From Bacillota bacterium (GTDB lineage Bacteria > Bacillota > Clostridia > Tissierellales > Sedimentibacteraceae), in assembly GCA_023425285.1 (NCBI GenBank), contig JAFACY010000169.1:1-5258 (forward strand): a DNA stretch of 5,258 nt, read 5' to 3'. The notes beneath the pieces were generated by a model. The model saw nothing but the letters and a program-made list of their open reading frames with translations, ran no database searches and was not told the origin of the DNA. Shown here piece by piece: positions 1 through 5,258 of this stretch; positions within the stretch are counted from its first letter, which is position 1, and each line of letters opens with the position of its first letter. Position numbers and translations under genes: made by a program.

Positions 1-364
1 GAACATAGATGTTATAAATAAAAATAATGTGGAAATTGCACATGTTAAAAATGATGAAATTTTAATAAGGGATGTTAATTCAGCCTTGGATTTGATGGCA
101 ACAGTGAGGTATGAAACTGATTGTGACAGGATGATATTGGATAAATCAGCATTATCTGAAGATTTTTTCAAGCTCAGTACAAAGCTTGCCGGAGATGTAT
201 TACAGAAATATATCAATTATCAGATGAAAATAGCCATTATAGGAGATTTTTCCGTTTATGAAAGCAAGAGTCTGAGAGATTTTATATATGAGTGCAACAA
301 CGGAAAAGATATATTCTTTTTAGAAAACGAAGAGCGAGCGGTTGAAAAACTGAGCATGGTATAA
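1..364 (+). CDS. DUF4180 domain-containing protein (5' end just cut off)
   Basis: This is a small cytoplasmic protein of about 120 residues that I recognise as the DUF4180 family, from the run NSALDLMAT near the N-terminus, the AGDVLQKY segment in the middle and the IGDFSVYESKSLRDFIYE block near the C-terminus. No biochemical function is established for the family that I know of. The frame is open to the window edge. A GTG at 29 could be read as a start, but the in-frame residues upstream (NIDVINKNNVEIAHV, from position 2) match how the family normally begins. Base 1 is a G in the right phase to be the last base of an ATG, so the true start is probably two bases before the window and the protein is essentially complete. 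I see no signal peptide or membrane segment. The stop at 362-364 is followed 26 bp later by the PQ-loop gene with no terminator, suggesting co-transcription. The family call is firm; the role is unknown. Confidence 0.85.
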   Translation, partial: NIDVINKNNVEIAHVKNDEILIRDVNSALDLMATVRYETDCDRMILDKSALSEDFFKLSTKLAGDVLQKYINYQMKIAIIGDFSVYESKSLRDFIYECNNGKDIFFLENEERAVEKLSMV

Positions 365-378
365 ATATTGTATTAACC

Positions 379-384
379 AGGAGG
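379..384 (+). promoter_or_regulatory. Ribosome binding site of the PQ-loop gene
   Basis: A perfect AGGAGG lies six bases before the ATG at 391. It fixes that start codon. The 26-bp gap after the DUF4180 stop shows no -10/-35 pair, so expression probably comes from an upstream promoter outside the window. Confidence 0.8.
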
Positions 385-390
385 AATAAT

Positions 391-684
391 ATGTTTTTTG
401 ATGCTTTACAGCTTATAGGAGGAGCAATTATGTCCTTCGGACAAATACCTCAAATACTTCAGATACTAAAGACAAAATCCGCCAAGGATTTAAATTTAAA
501 AACATTTGTCATGATGTTTACCGGGATTTTCCTAATGGAGATTTATGCTGTAAATCTTGTGTTAAAGGGCAGCGGAGGAGCCTTCCTTATAACAAATACG
601 GTTTCTCTGATTGCCTCATCAATAATGGTATCCTTGATTCTGAAATATGGCAACAGGAAAGATAAGACTGATGGAGAAATATAA
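391..684 (+). CDS. PQ-loop / SemiSWEET-like small membrane transporter
   Basis: This is a 97-residue protein with three predicted membrane helices (about residues 4-23, 37-57 and 63-85) and a short charged C-terminal tail (GNRKDKTDGEI). Helix 1 carries the PQ motif (GQIPQILQI, P20-Q21), followed by the loop KTKSAKDLNLKT that is typical of bacterial SemiSWEETs and other MtN3/PQ-loop half-transporters. Members of this fold are about 85-100 residues long and work as dimers, and several carry sugars by facilitated diffusion. N69 in helix 3 fits the conserved pocket asparagine. By my unaided alignment, however, the position of the pocket tryptophan in helix 2 is methionine (M49), followed by a glutamate (E50). 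The substrate may therefore not be a sugar. The start is supported by AGGAGG at six-base spacing. The stop sits about 4 bp before the next gene's likely start, suggesting translational coupling with the SDR gene. The fold call is strong; the substrate is unknown. Confidence 0.85.
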   Translation: MFFDALQLIGGAIMSFGQIPQILQILKTKSAKDLNLKTFVMMFTGIFLMEIYAVNLVLKGSGGAFLITNTVSLIASSIMVSLILKYGNRKDKTDGEI

Positions 685-688
685 ATTT

Positions 689-1540
689 ATGAACATTTTA
701 GTACTGGGCGGTACAAGATATTTCGGGATTTATCTTGTCAGAGAGCTGCTGACACAGGGACATAATGTAACAATTGCAACAAGAGGTATTACAAAGGATG
801 ATTATGAAAATAAGGTTTCAAGAATTGTTTTTGACAGAACAGATTCTGACAGTGTGAGAAACGCATTATCGGGAAAATCCTTTGATGTTGTATATGATAA
901 TCTTGCCTATTGCTCAAATGACGTAAAATCCATATTAGATGTTATAAATTGCAACAAATATATTATGATGTCCAGCGCTTCGGTTTATGAAAAGCATTGG
1001 GATATAACAGAAGAAGAATTTCAACCTCTTAATAAAAGACTTATATGGTGTTCAAGAACGGATTTTCCGTATGATGAAGCTAAGAGACAGGCAGAGTGTG
1101 CATTGTGGCAGTCGTACATTCATATAAATGCTATAGCAGTCAGATACCCGTTTGTTATCGGTAAAGACGATTACACGAAAAGATTATATTTTTATGTAGA
1201 GCATGTTGTAAAAGAAATTCCGATGTATATAGATAATATTGATTGTCAGATGGGCTTCATCAGGTCTGATGAGGCGGGTAAATTTATGGCTTGGTTGGCT
1301 GATAAAGATTATTCAGGCCCGATTAACGGGAGCTCCTATGGCACTGTATCGATAAGAGAAATATTAGAATATGTTACGGACAAAACCGGTAAAGTACCTG
1401 TCTTATCGGAAAACGGAGAAGAAGCTCCCTATAATGGTGAGGCTGAATACAGCATAAATATTGATAAAGCAGAGCAATCAGGCTTCAGGTTCAGCAACCT
1501 TAAGGATTGGATATACGAGCTTATAGATTATTATATATAA
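689..1540 (+). CDS. NAD(P)-dependent epimerase/dehydratase family protein (extended SDR)
   Basis: From the ATG at 689 the protein has 283 residues, normal for the extended short-chain dehydrogenase family. It opens with a Rossmann strand and a glycine-rich nucleotide-binding loop (MNILVLGGTRYFG; G7-G8 and G13). The SSAS block at 95-98 follows the fourth strand, and the catalytic pair YxxxK is present as Y128-DEA-K132, so it looks enzymatically competent. VRYPFVIG (151-158) is the usual post-catalytic strand. The C-terminal part (about 180-283) is the variable substrate-binding lobe. Typical substrates of this family are nucleotide sugars, but the sequence does not reveal this one. Starts at 647 and 671 are also in frame. 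I prefer 689 because family members begin directly at the Rossmann strand, although its GGAG (673-676) is 12 bases away; the AGGAAA at 655-660 would serve 671, adding six residues and overlapping the upstream gene by 14 bp. It is the last gene of the left operon and is followed at once by a terminator. Confidence 0.88.
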   Translation: MNILVLGGTRYFGIYLVRELLTQGHNVTIATRGITKDDYENKVSRIVFDRTDSDSVRNALSGKSFDVVYDNLAYCSNDVKSILDVINCNKYIMMSSASVYEKHWDITEEEFQPLNKRLIWCSRTDFPYDEAKRQAECALWQSYIHINAIAVRYPFVIGKDDYTKRLYFYVEHVVKEIPMYIDNIDCQMGFIRSDEAGKFMAWLADKDYSGPINGSSYGTVSIREILEYVTDKTGKVPVLSENGEEAPYNGEAEYSINIDKAEQSGFRFSNLKDWIYELIDYYI

Positions 1541-1578
1541 GGGAAAGACTTTTGAGGTCTCTCCCTTGTTTTTTATTT
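1539..1578 (+). terminator. Intrinsic terminator after the SDR gene, overlapping the convergent gene's stop
   Basis: A nine-position stem (1541-1549 with 1557-1565; GGGAAAGAC against GTCTCTCCC, with one A-C mismatch in the plus-strand RNA) closes a seven-base loop. Flanking A-T pairs may extend it by two. A T-rich run (TTGTTTTTTATTT, 1566-1578) follows. It starts right at the SDR stop codon. The T-run contains the stop codon of the opposing lipoprotein gene (1573-1575). In minus-strand RNA the mismatch becomes a G-U pair, so the hairpin could also act on the lipoprotein transcript, though the U-run on that side is poor. Confidence 0.8.
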
Positions 1579-3786
1579 AATTTCTGTGCCGCCCCATTCA
1601 ATAACGGAAAAACCGTTTCTGGTGAAGGTACTGAGCTGTTGCTCAGGAATTTCAATGTAGTTATCCAATGGTTTGTATGCCATAAATATCCTCAGGATAC
1701 TGTCTGGCTCGGGAGTGATGTGCAGTCTTGCGTTATTTTCATATATATCTGTCTGAAAGGTTATGAGATTATATTTGTTATCCTTCATCAAGGGCAGCCA
1801 GTATACAATAAATTCGTTCAGTTCTCTTGAGGTCAATCCCAGATATTCAAGCTTTTCCTGCAAAAACCTGATTGTGTCTTCTCCCTTTACCACAAAGCCT
1901 TTTGACAAATCCCATATTGCATTGCCCTTGCCTTCCCAATATAAATATGAGTATTCACGTCCATCTGCCTTGTTAATCAGAGTGCCGTCCGGATTTGCCG
2001 TTACGTTCCAACCGTCGTTATATTCTGGATATGTGCAGTCTAACCGTCCTTGAAGCTCAATCTTGACGGATACATCTGTAGTAACAGTCGGGTACAGATA
2101 TATAACAGGCTTTGCATAATCACCTAAAAATCTGTATTCAAAATACTGCTTGCTTGAATTATATGAGCCTAAATAGAAGGAGTCAACCAGATACGCAATG
2201 TTGTAGCTCATCATGCGGTCTGTTAATGACAGCTTATATGATTTAGTATACGTCTCGGTGTGAGACAGCCAGTCACTGTACAGATTAAACGAAGTTTCTC
2301 TCATATCCTCGCAATAATCTTGCTTAGCTATGCCTACAATTGCCCATGGTCCGAATCTTTGCTTGTAATCACCCCAGCTGTATACTGCTTCTTCGCCAAG
2401 TTCACCCCGTACTATTGTTTCACTGGTAAATACCATGGGTTCTCCGAAGTAACGATAATTTCCGTCACCATCTGTGCCGAACACTTCCTGGAATTTCAGC
2501 TTGTTTCCATCCAGTGTGAAAAGATAGTCGGTGTCAGAGGTCATTCCCGTATCTCTGTTTTTATAGGACATGTTAAACCATGCCTTGCTTCCGTCCTCCA
2601 GGGTTTTTAAACCTATAAAATTACCTAACTCGTATACGATGGTGTGATAGTTATAAAGAGTGTCAATGTAGACGAGATTTTCATTTTCTATTCTGTAAAT
2701 ATCAACATCAGCAACCTCATTATCAACATTTCCGAAGTCCACACCCTCATCGGTTGAATATCTGGTTACAAGAACCTCAGGGGTTTCATCGAAATCTAAG
2801 TCCAGCAGAGTTATACCCAAGGTTGAATCATTATTTATAATATCCATATTTGACATGAGTGCATTGTATACCTGAACCATTTCAGGGTCCTTGTCTTTTG
2901 TGTTATCAAACAAGAATGCTCTTGTCAGCACTCTTTTCGTATCCTCGGTAAGCAGTTTATAGCTTTTTATTGAGGCTGTGGAGGTATAGCCTGAGGTTAT
3001 ACCGTAGATGCAATCTATATTGTCAAAAGTAATTTGGGCATAAACATAGTCTGAGCCTAAATTACTGAATGCATCCCTTGAGATTTCAGGAACATTTGAA
3101 ATTGAAACAGTGAAATTAAGTGTGTCGGCTTTTATTTTAATACCGTTTACGGTATATTCACCGGAAGATAAACCAGAGTGATAAACAGGCATCCCGTACA
3201 TATATGCAGGGTCAATTATCACATCAAAGATGGATGTTGAAACCCTTCCTACGAAGCAGTTTAATGTAATATCCTCTGCGGTATAGCCATAGACTATATC
3301 TGCAACATCATACTGATATTCATTAAAATCAAAAACCAAATTTGTGCTTTTTTTAGTTATATTATATGGACTTGAAAAATCATCAAAAGCCATATATTCC
3401 ATTTCGGATATATTGTCCTTTATGAGATCCTTGCTGTATCCATCGTCAAATCCGTCACAGTACAATGCATTGCTGGAATTACGTACGGTTTTATAGTCAT
3501 TATCCGAAAAAGACGCCCCTATGTCAGATAATATTTCTACAGACGCTAAATAATCGTCAAATAAAATTCTGTCTCCGTCTTTTTTCGTTATCCTGATTTT
3601 TTCTGATTGCTCGGTCGTGAAATCTTTCAGAGAGGATACCTTTATTGGTTCTTCCTCCTTGATTTCTTCGGAGATTTCATTTTCCGGCGATGCTTCAGGT
3701 TCTTCCGAAGCTTGATTATTAATTTGCTTGTCGGTACATGAAGTTAACAAAAACAAAATTGTAAATATTAAAATTGCCTTTTTCAT
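1573..3786 (-). CDS. Large lipoprotein of unknown function with a C-terminal KPVIYLYP...EWGG domain
   Basis: This is a 737-residue protein. Residues 1-17 are a lipoprotein signal peptide (two lysines, hydrophobic core, lipobox LTSC with C17), so the mature protein should be lipid-anchored on the outer face of the membrane. Residues 18-50 are a Glu/Pro/Ser-rich acidic linker typical of cell-wall-spanning tethers. Residues of about 55-290 are beta-rich and unrecognised. Around 300-445 there is a region resembling repeats found in secreted Firmicute proteins, with DLDFDETPEVLV (D329, D331, D333, E337) similar to a calcium-binding or FG-GAP-like loop. Residues of about 557-733 form a distinct domain that starts AKPVIYLYP (558-566), contains YSYLYWEG (612-619), GFVV, NEFIVYWLP (657-665) and RIFMAY, and ends VIEWGG (728-733). 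I recall this domain type from other hypothetical extracellular proteins but cannot name it or a function. I see no catalytic motif. The start is fixed by GGGAGGT five bases upstream. It is a single-gene unit, convergent with the SDR gene and divergent from the GNAT gene. Confidence 0.88.
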   Translation of the reverse strand: MKKAILIFTILFLLTSCTDKQINNQASEEPEASPENEISEEIKEEEPIKVSSLKDFTTEQSEKIRITKKDGDRILFDDYLASVEILSDIGASFSDNDYKTVRNSSNALYCDGFDDGYSKDLIKDNISEMEYMAFDDFSSPYNITKKSTNLVFDFNEYQYDVADIVYGYTAEDITLNCFVGRVSTSIFDVIIDPAYMYGMPVYHSGLSSGEYTVNGIKIKADTLNFTVSISNVPEISRDAFSNLGSDYVYAQITFDNIDCIYGITSGYTSTASIKSYKLLTEDTKRVLTRAFLFDNTKDKDPEMVQVYNALMSNMDIINNDSTLGITLLDLDFDETPEVLVTRYSTDEGVDFGNVDNEVADVDIYRIENENLVYIDTLYNYHTIVYELGNFIGLKTLEDGSKAWFNMSYKNRDTGMTSDTDYLFTLDGNKLKFQEVFGTDGDGNYRYFGEPMVFTSETIVRGELGEEAVYSWGDYKQRFGPWAIVGIAKQDYCEDMRETSFNLYSDWLSHTETYTKSYKLSLTDRMMSYNIAYLVDSFYLGSYNSSKQYFEYRFLGDYAKPVIYLYPTVTTDVSVKIELQGRLDCTYPEYNDGWNVTANPDGTLINKADGREYSYLYWEGKGNAIWDLSKGFVVKGEDTIRFLQEKLEYLGLTSRELNEFIVYWLPLMKDNKYNLITFQTDIYENNARLHITPEPDSILRIFMAYKPLDNYIEIPEQQLSTFTRNGFSVIEWGGTEIK

Positions 3787-3791
3787 AATCT

Positions 3792-3798
3792 ACCTCCC
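3792..3798 (-). promoter_or_regulatory. Ribosome binding site of the lipoprotein gene
   Basis: On the minus strand GGGAGGT lies five bases before the ATG (3784-3786). It agrees well with the anti-Shine-Dalgarno sequence and places the start directly before a canonical lipoprotein signal peptide. Confidence 0.8.
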
Positions 3799-3807
3799 AA
3801 TGTATTG

Positions 3808-3816
3808 ATTATACCA
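3808..3816 (-). promoter_or_regulatory. Extended -10 promoter for the lipoprotein gene
   Basis: The minus strand reads TGGTATAAT, a perfect extended -10 element (TGn before TATAAT). No good -35 is found at 16-18 bases upstream (TTCCCT at 17), which is tolerated by extended -10 promoters. Transcription would start near 3801, giving a very short leader of about 15 bases that just accommodates the ribosome binding site. A second minus-strand TATAAT at 3824-3819 is an alternative that would give a longer leader, but it too lacks a convincing -35 at normal spacing. Confidence 0.5.
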
Positions 3817-3869
3817 CTATTATAATTTATAGGGAAACAAATAATGTAAATCAACATTTATTCTTTAAG

Positions 3870-3898
3870 TTGAAAGCTGTGCAAATTCTATGTATAAT
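3870..3898 (+). promoter_or_regulatory. Sigma-A-type promoter for the GNAT-EFR1 pair
   Basis: TTGAAA (3870-3875) and TATAAT (3893-3898) are separated by exactly 17 bases: five of six matches at -35 and six of six at -10. Transcription should begin near 3905, giving a leader of about 23 bases. This is the best promoter in the window and suggests housekeeping-type expression of the downstream pair. Confidence 0.8.
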
Positions 3899-3927
3899 GA
3901 AATTATCAAATTAAATGGGGGAAGTAT

Positions 3928-4425
3928 ATGGAAACTGCAAATTTAAAATTAGTTGGGGCAAGAGAAGAAGATATAAAAGATATAATGGAAATGGAAGAAC
4001 ATGCGGATAATCGCAATTTTATATGGCAGGGCACCTATGAACAGCATTTAAATGAAATTATGGACAAGGACTATCTTCTGCTCATATTCAAGAGAAAGGA
4101 AGATAATCAGACGATTGGATTTGCCTTGAATTATCTGGATTATAAGTCGGAAAAATTTGAGCTGAGGAGAATTGCTGTAACCGTCAAAGGCAGGGGATAC
4201 GGCAGGGAGGCTCTGGATGCCCTGATAAAATATACATTTGAAGACTTGAATTTCAACAAGTTCTGGCTTGATGTGTATCCGGACAATGTTGTGGGCATCA
4301 GGCTTTATGAAGGTGTCGGACTTCACCGTGACGGAGTGTTGAGACAAAATTATAAGTCTGAGAGAGGATTTTTAGACCAAATAGTTTATTCAATGCTGAA
4401 AAGTGAATACAAGGGCATAAACTAA
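3928..4425 (+). CDS. GNAT family N-acetyltransferase
   Basis: This is a 165-residue protein, the usual length for a single-domain GNAT that moves an acetyl group from acetyl-CoA to an amine. Strand 4 (FELRRIAVTV, 77-86) leads into the acetyl-CoA pyrophosphate-binding loop of motif A (KGRGYGREAL, 87-96, with G88, G90 and G92), followed by the usual helix. FWLDVYPDNVVGIRLYEGVG (112-131) is the typical motif B region, in which a late strand precedes an N-x-x-x-I-x-L-Y-E helix. The C-terminal part resembles RimJ/RimL-like acetyltransferases (RDGVLRQNYK...FLDQIVYSML), but the acceptor substrate, whether protein, polyamine or small amine, cannot be told. The start at 3928 follows GGGGGA at about five-base spacing and a consensus promoter. 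It lies 18 bp upstream of the EFR1-type gene with no terminator between, so they probably share an mRNA, although no functional link is obvious. Confidence 0.9.
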   Translation: METANLKLVGAREEDIKDIMEMEEHADNRNFIWQGTYEQHLNEIMDKDYLLLIFKRKEDNQTIGFALNYLDYKSEKFELRRIAVTVKGRGYGREALDALIKYTFEDLNFNKFWLDVYPDNVVGIRLYEGVGLHRDGVLRQNYKSERGFLDQIVYSMLKSEYKGIN

Positions 4426-4431
4426 GAATGC

Positions 4432-4436
4432 GGGAG
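4432..4436 (+). promoter_or_regulatory. Ribosome binding site of the EFR1-type gene
   Basis: GGGAG lies seven bases before the ATG at 4444, inside the 18-bp gap after the GNAT stop. It supports that start and translation from a shared transcript. Confidence 0.7.
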
Positions 4437-4443
4437 AAATAGA

Positions 4444-5250
4444 ATGAAAATTTGCACAATGTACTTCAGCCCTACAGGAACGACGGAAAAGATTGTAAAA
4501 AACATTGCGTATAGCATTAAAAATGAATTTAAAAATTATGATGTTAATAATATTGATTTCACCAATATTAATAACAGGCAGGCTGAGCAGAGCTTTAGCA
4601 GGGATGACCTTGTTATTATTGGTGTTCCTGTCATTGCAGGGAGAGTGCCTAACGTATTACTGAAATATTTGAAAACTGTCAGGGGTAACGGTGCGTCAGC
4701 CGTTGCTATAGTGTCCTACGGCAACAGAAACTATGATGATGCATTGATAGAACTGAGCGATATACTTGAAGATAACGGATTCAGGGTTATAGCGGGCGGA
4801 GCATTCATAGGTGAGCATTCATTTTCAAAAATACTTGCAAAGGATAGACCCGATGAACGGGATATGGAGGTTTCGAGAGATTTTGCCGATAAAATATGTA
4901 ATAAATTGCTTGAAGGAAATTTCAGCACAGTAAATGTTTCGGGGATCAGACCTTACAGGGACTATTACAAACCGAAGGATACGAACGGAAATCCTGTCGA
5001 TATAAGGAAGGTAGTACCTAAAACAAGCCAGGACTGCACTGACTGCAAGCTATGTGCGGAGGTCTGTCCTATGGGAAGCATCGATTATGAGGATGTAACT
5101 AAGATTACCGGAATATGTATCAAGTGCTGTGCTTGTATAAAAAAATGTCCTGTTGAAGCAAAGTATTTCGATGATGAAAGTTATTTAAGACATAAGCATG
5201 AACTGGAAATAGAATTTTATACGCGGAGAGATCCGGAAATATTTATATAA
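4444..5250 (+). CDS. EFR1-family flavodoxin/two-[4Fe-4S] ferredoxin fusion protein
   Basis: This is a 268-residue cytoplasmic electron carrier. The N-terminal half (1 to about 160) is a flavodoxin-like fold: strand MKICTMYFSP, then the FMN phosphate-binding loop SPTGTTEK (9-16), then VIIGVPVIAGRVP (57-69) and AIVSYGNRNYDD (88-99) at the positions that normally contact the flavin. The C-terminal part (about 195-240) has two classical cluster motifs. The first is C198-x2-C201-x2-C204-x3-C208-P and the second is C225-x2-C228-x2-C231-x3-C235-P, each expected to hold one [4Fe-4S] cluster as in bacterial 2[4Fe-4S] ferredoxins, with cross-ligation of the last Cys. C229 is an extra cysteine beside the second motif. 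This layout matches the family named EFR1, common in anaerobic Firmicutes; physiological partners are not established as far as I know. The likely role, inferred, is passing electrons between a flavin and low-potential clusters. It is second in the operon after the GNAT gene, and the stop is eight bases from the window end. Confidence 0.9.
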   Translation: MKICTMYFSPTGTTEKIVKNIAYSIKNEFKNYDVNNIDFTNINNRQAEQSFSRDDLVIIGVPVIAGRVPNVLLKYLKTVRGNGASAVAIVSYGNRNYDDALIELSDILEDNGFRVIAGGAFIGEHSFSKILAKDRPDERDMEVSRDFADKICNKLLEGNFSTVNVSGIRPYRDYYKPKDTNGNPVDIRKVVPKTSQDCTDCKLCAEVCPMGSIDYEDVTKITGICIKCCACIKKCPVEAKYFDDESYLRHKHELEIEFYTRRDPEIFI

Positions 5251-5258
5251 CCATGAAT

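Noticed and set aside
647..688. Longer SDR N-terminus starting at 647
   Set aside because: It adds 14 residues (MATGKIRLMEKYKF) encoded within the end of the PQ-loop gene, with no ribosome binding site, before the expected Rossmann start. The start at 671 remains possible.
1507..1830. Plus-strand open frame of 107 codons running from the SDR gene end into the lipoprotein gene
   Set aside because: It runs through the terminator and antisense to a well-supported lipoprotein domain, has no ribosome binding site, and its translation has no family-like features.
1763..2610. Two plus-strand open frames (1763-2053 and 2260-2610) antisense to the lipoprotein gene
   Set aside because: They lie wholly within the coding frame of the minus-strand gene, lack ribosome binding sites, and their translations look like composition-driven shadows.
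3140..3155. Perfect six-base inverted repeat ATACCG-TTTA-CGGTAT inside the lipoprotein gene
   Set aside because: It is short, in the middle of a coding region, without a T-run on either side. It is likely chance within codons for YTVNGIK.
4048..4347. Minus-strand open frame of 99 codons opposite the GNAT gene
   Set aside because: It is antisense to intact GNAT motifs, with no ribosome binding site or promoter. It is a shadow.
4731..4928. Minus-strand open frame of 65 codons opposite the flavodoxin domain
   Set aside because: It is serine/leucine-rich shadow translation of a clearly coding plus-strand region.
1..5258. Search by eye for a defence system, CRISPR array, insertion sequence, tRNA or riboswitch
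   Set aside because: I saw no regularly spaced repeats, terminal inverted repeats, transposase or nuclease motifs, cloverleaf, or long structured leader. All gaps are short: 26, about 4, about 32, 141 and 18 bp.

Overview
The window reads as an ordinary, AT-rich chromosomal segment from an anaerobic Firmicute, most likely a member of the Clostridia. The reasons are the low G+C by eye, strong AGGAGG-like ribosome binding sites, consensus sigma-A promoters, a Gram-positive-style lipoprotein, and a flavodoxin/two-[4Fe-4S] fusion (EFR1-type) that is typical of strict anaerobes. I cannot name the species. No RNA genes, insertion sequences, CRISPR repeats or phage genes are visible.

Left part (1-1578), plus strand. 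There are three closely spaced genes: a DUF4180 protein whose start codon is just cut off by the window edge, a three-helix PQ-loop/SemiSWEET-like membrane protein, and an extended-SDR NAD(P)-dependent epimerase/dehydratase-like protein. Gaps are 26 bp and about 4 bp with no terminator between them, so they are probably co-transcribed. A hairpin plus T-tract right after the SDR gene ends this unit.

Middle (1573-3786), minus strand. A single 737-residue lipoprotein gene converges on the first unit. It has a clear lipobox, an acidic linker, a DxDxDxxPE-type segment, and a well-defined C-terminal domain (from about residue 557) that begins KPVIYLYP and ends EWGG. Its function is unknown. It is the least explained large object in the window. 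Its stop codon lies inside the T-tract of the opposing terminator.

Right part (3787-5258). A 141-bp divergent intergenic region holds an extended -10 promoter for the lipoprotein gene and a near-consensus TTGAAA-17-TATAAT promoter for the plus-strand pair. That pair is a GNAT acetyltransferase followed, 18 bp later, by an EFR1-family flavodoxin/ferredoxin fusion protein. The two probably form an operon; the window ends 8 bp after the last stop, so its terminator is not seen.

I found no convincing novel multi-gene system. The points most worth a second look are the unusual lipoprotein, the apparent loss of the sugar-stacking Trp in the SemiSWEET-like protein, and the asymmetric convergent terminator.
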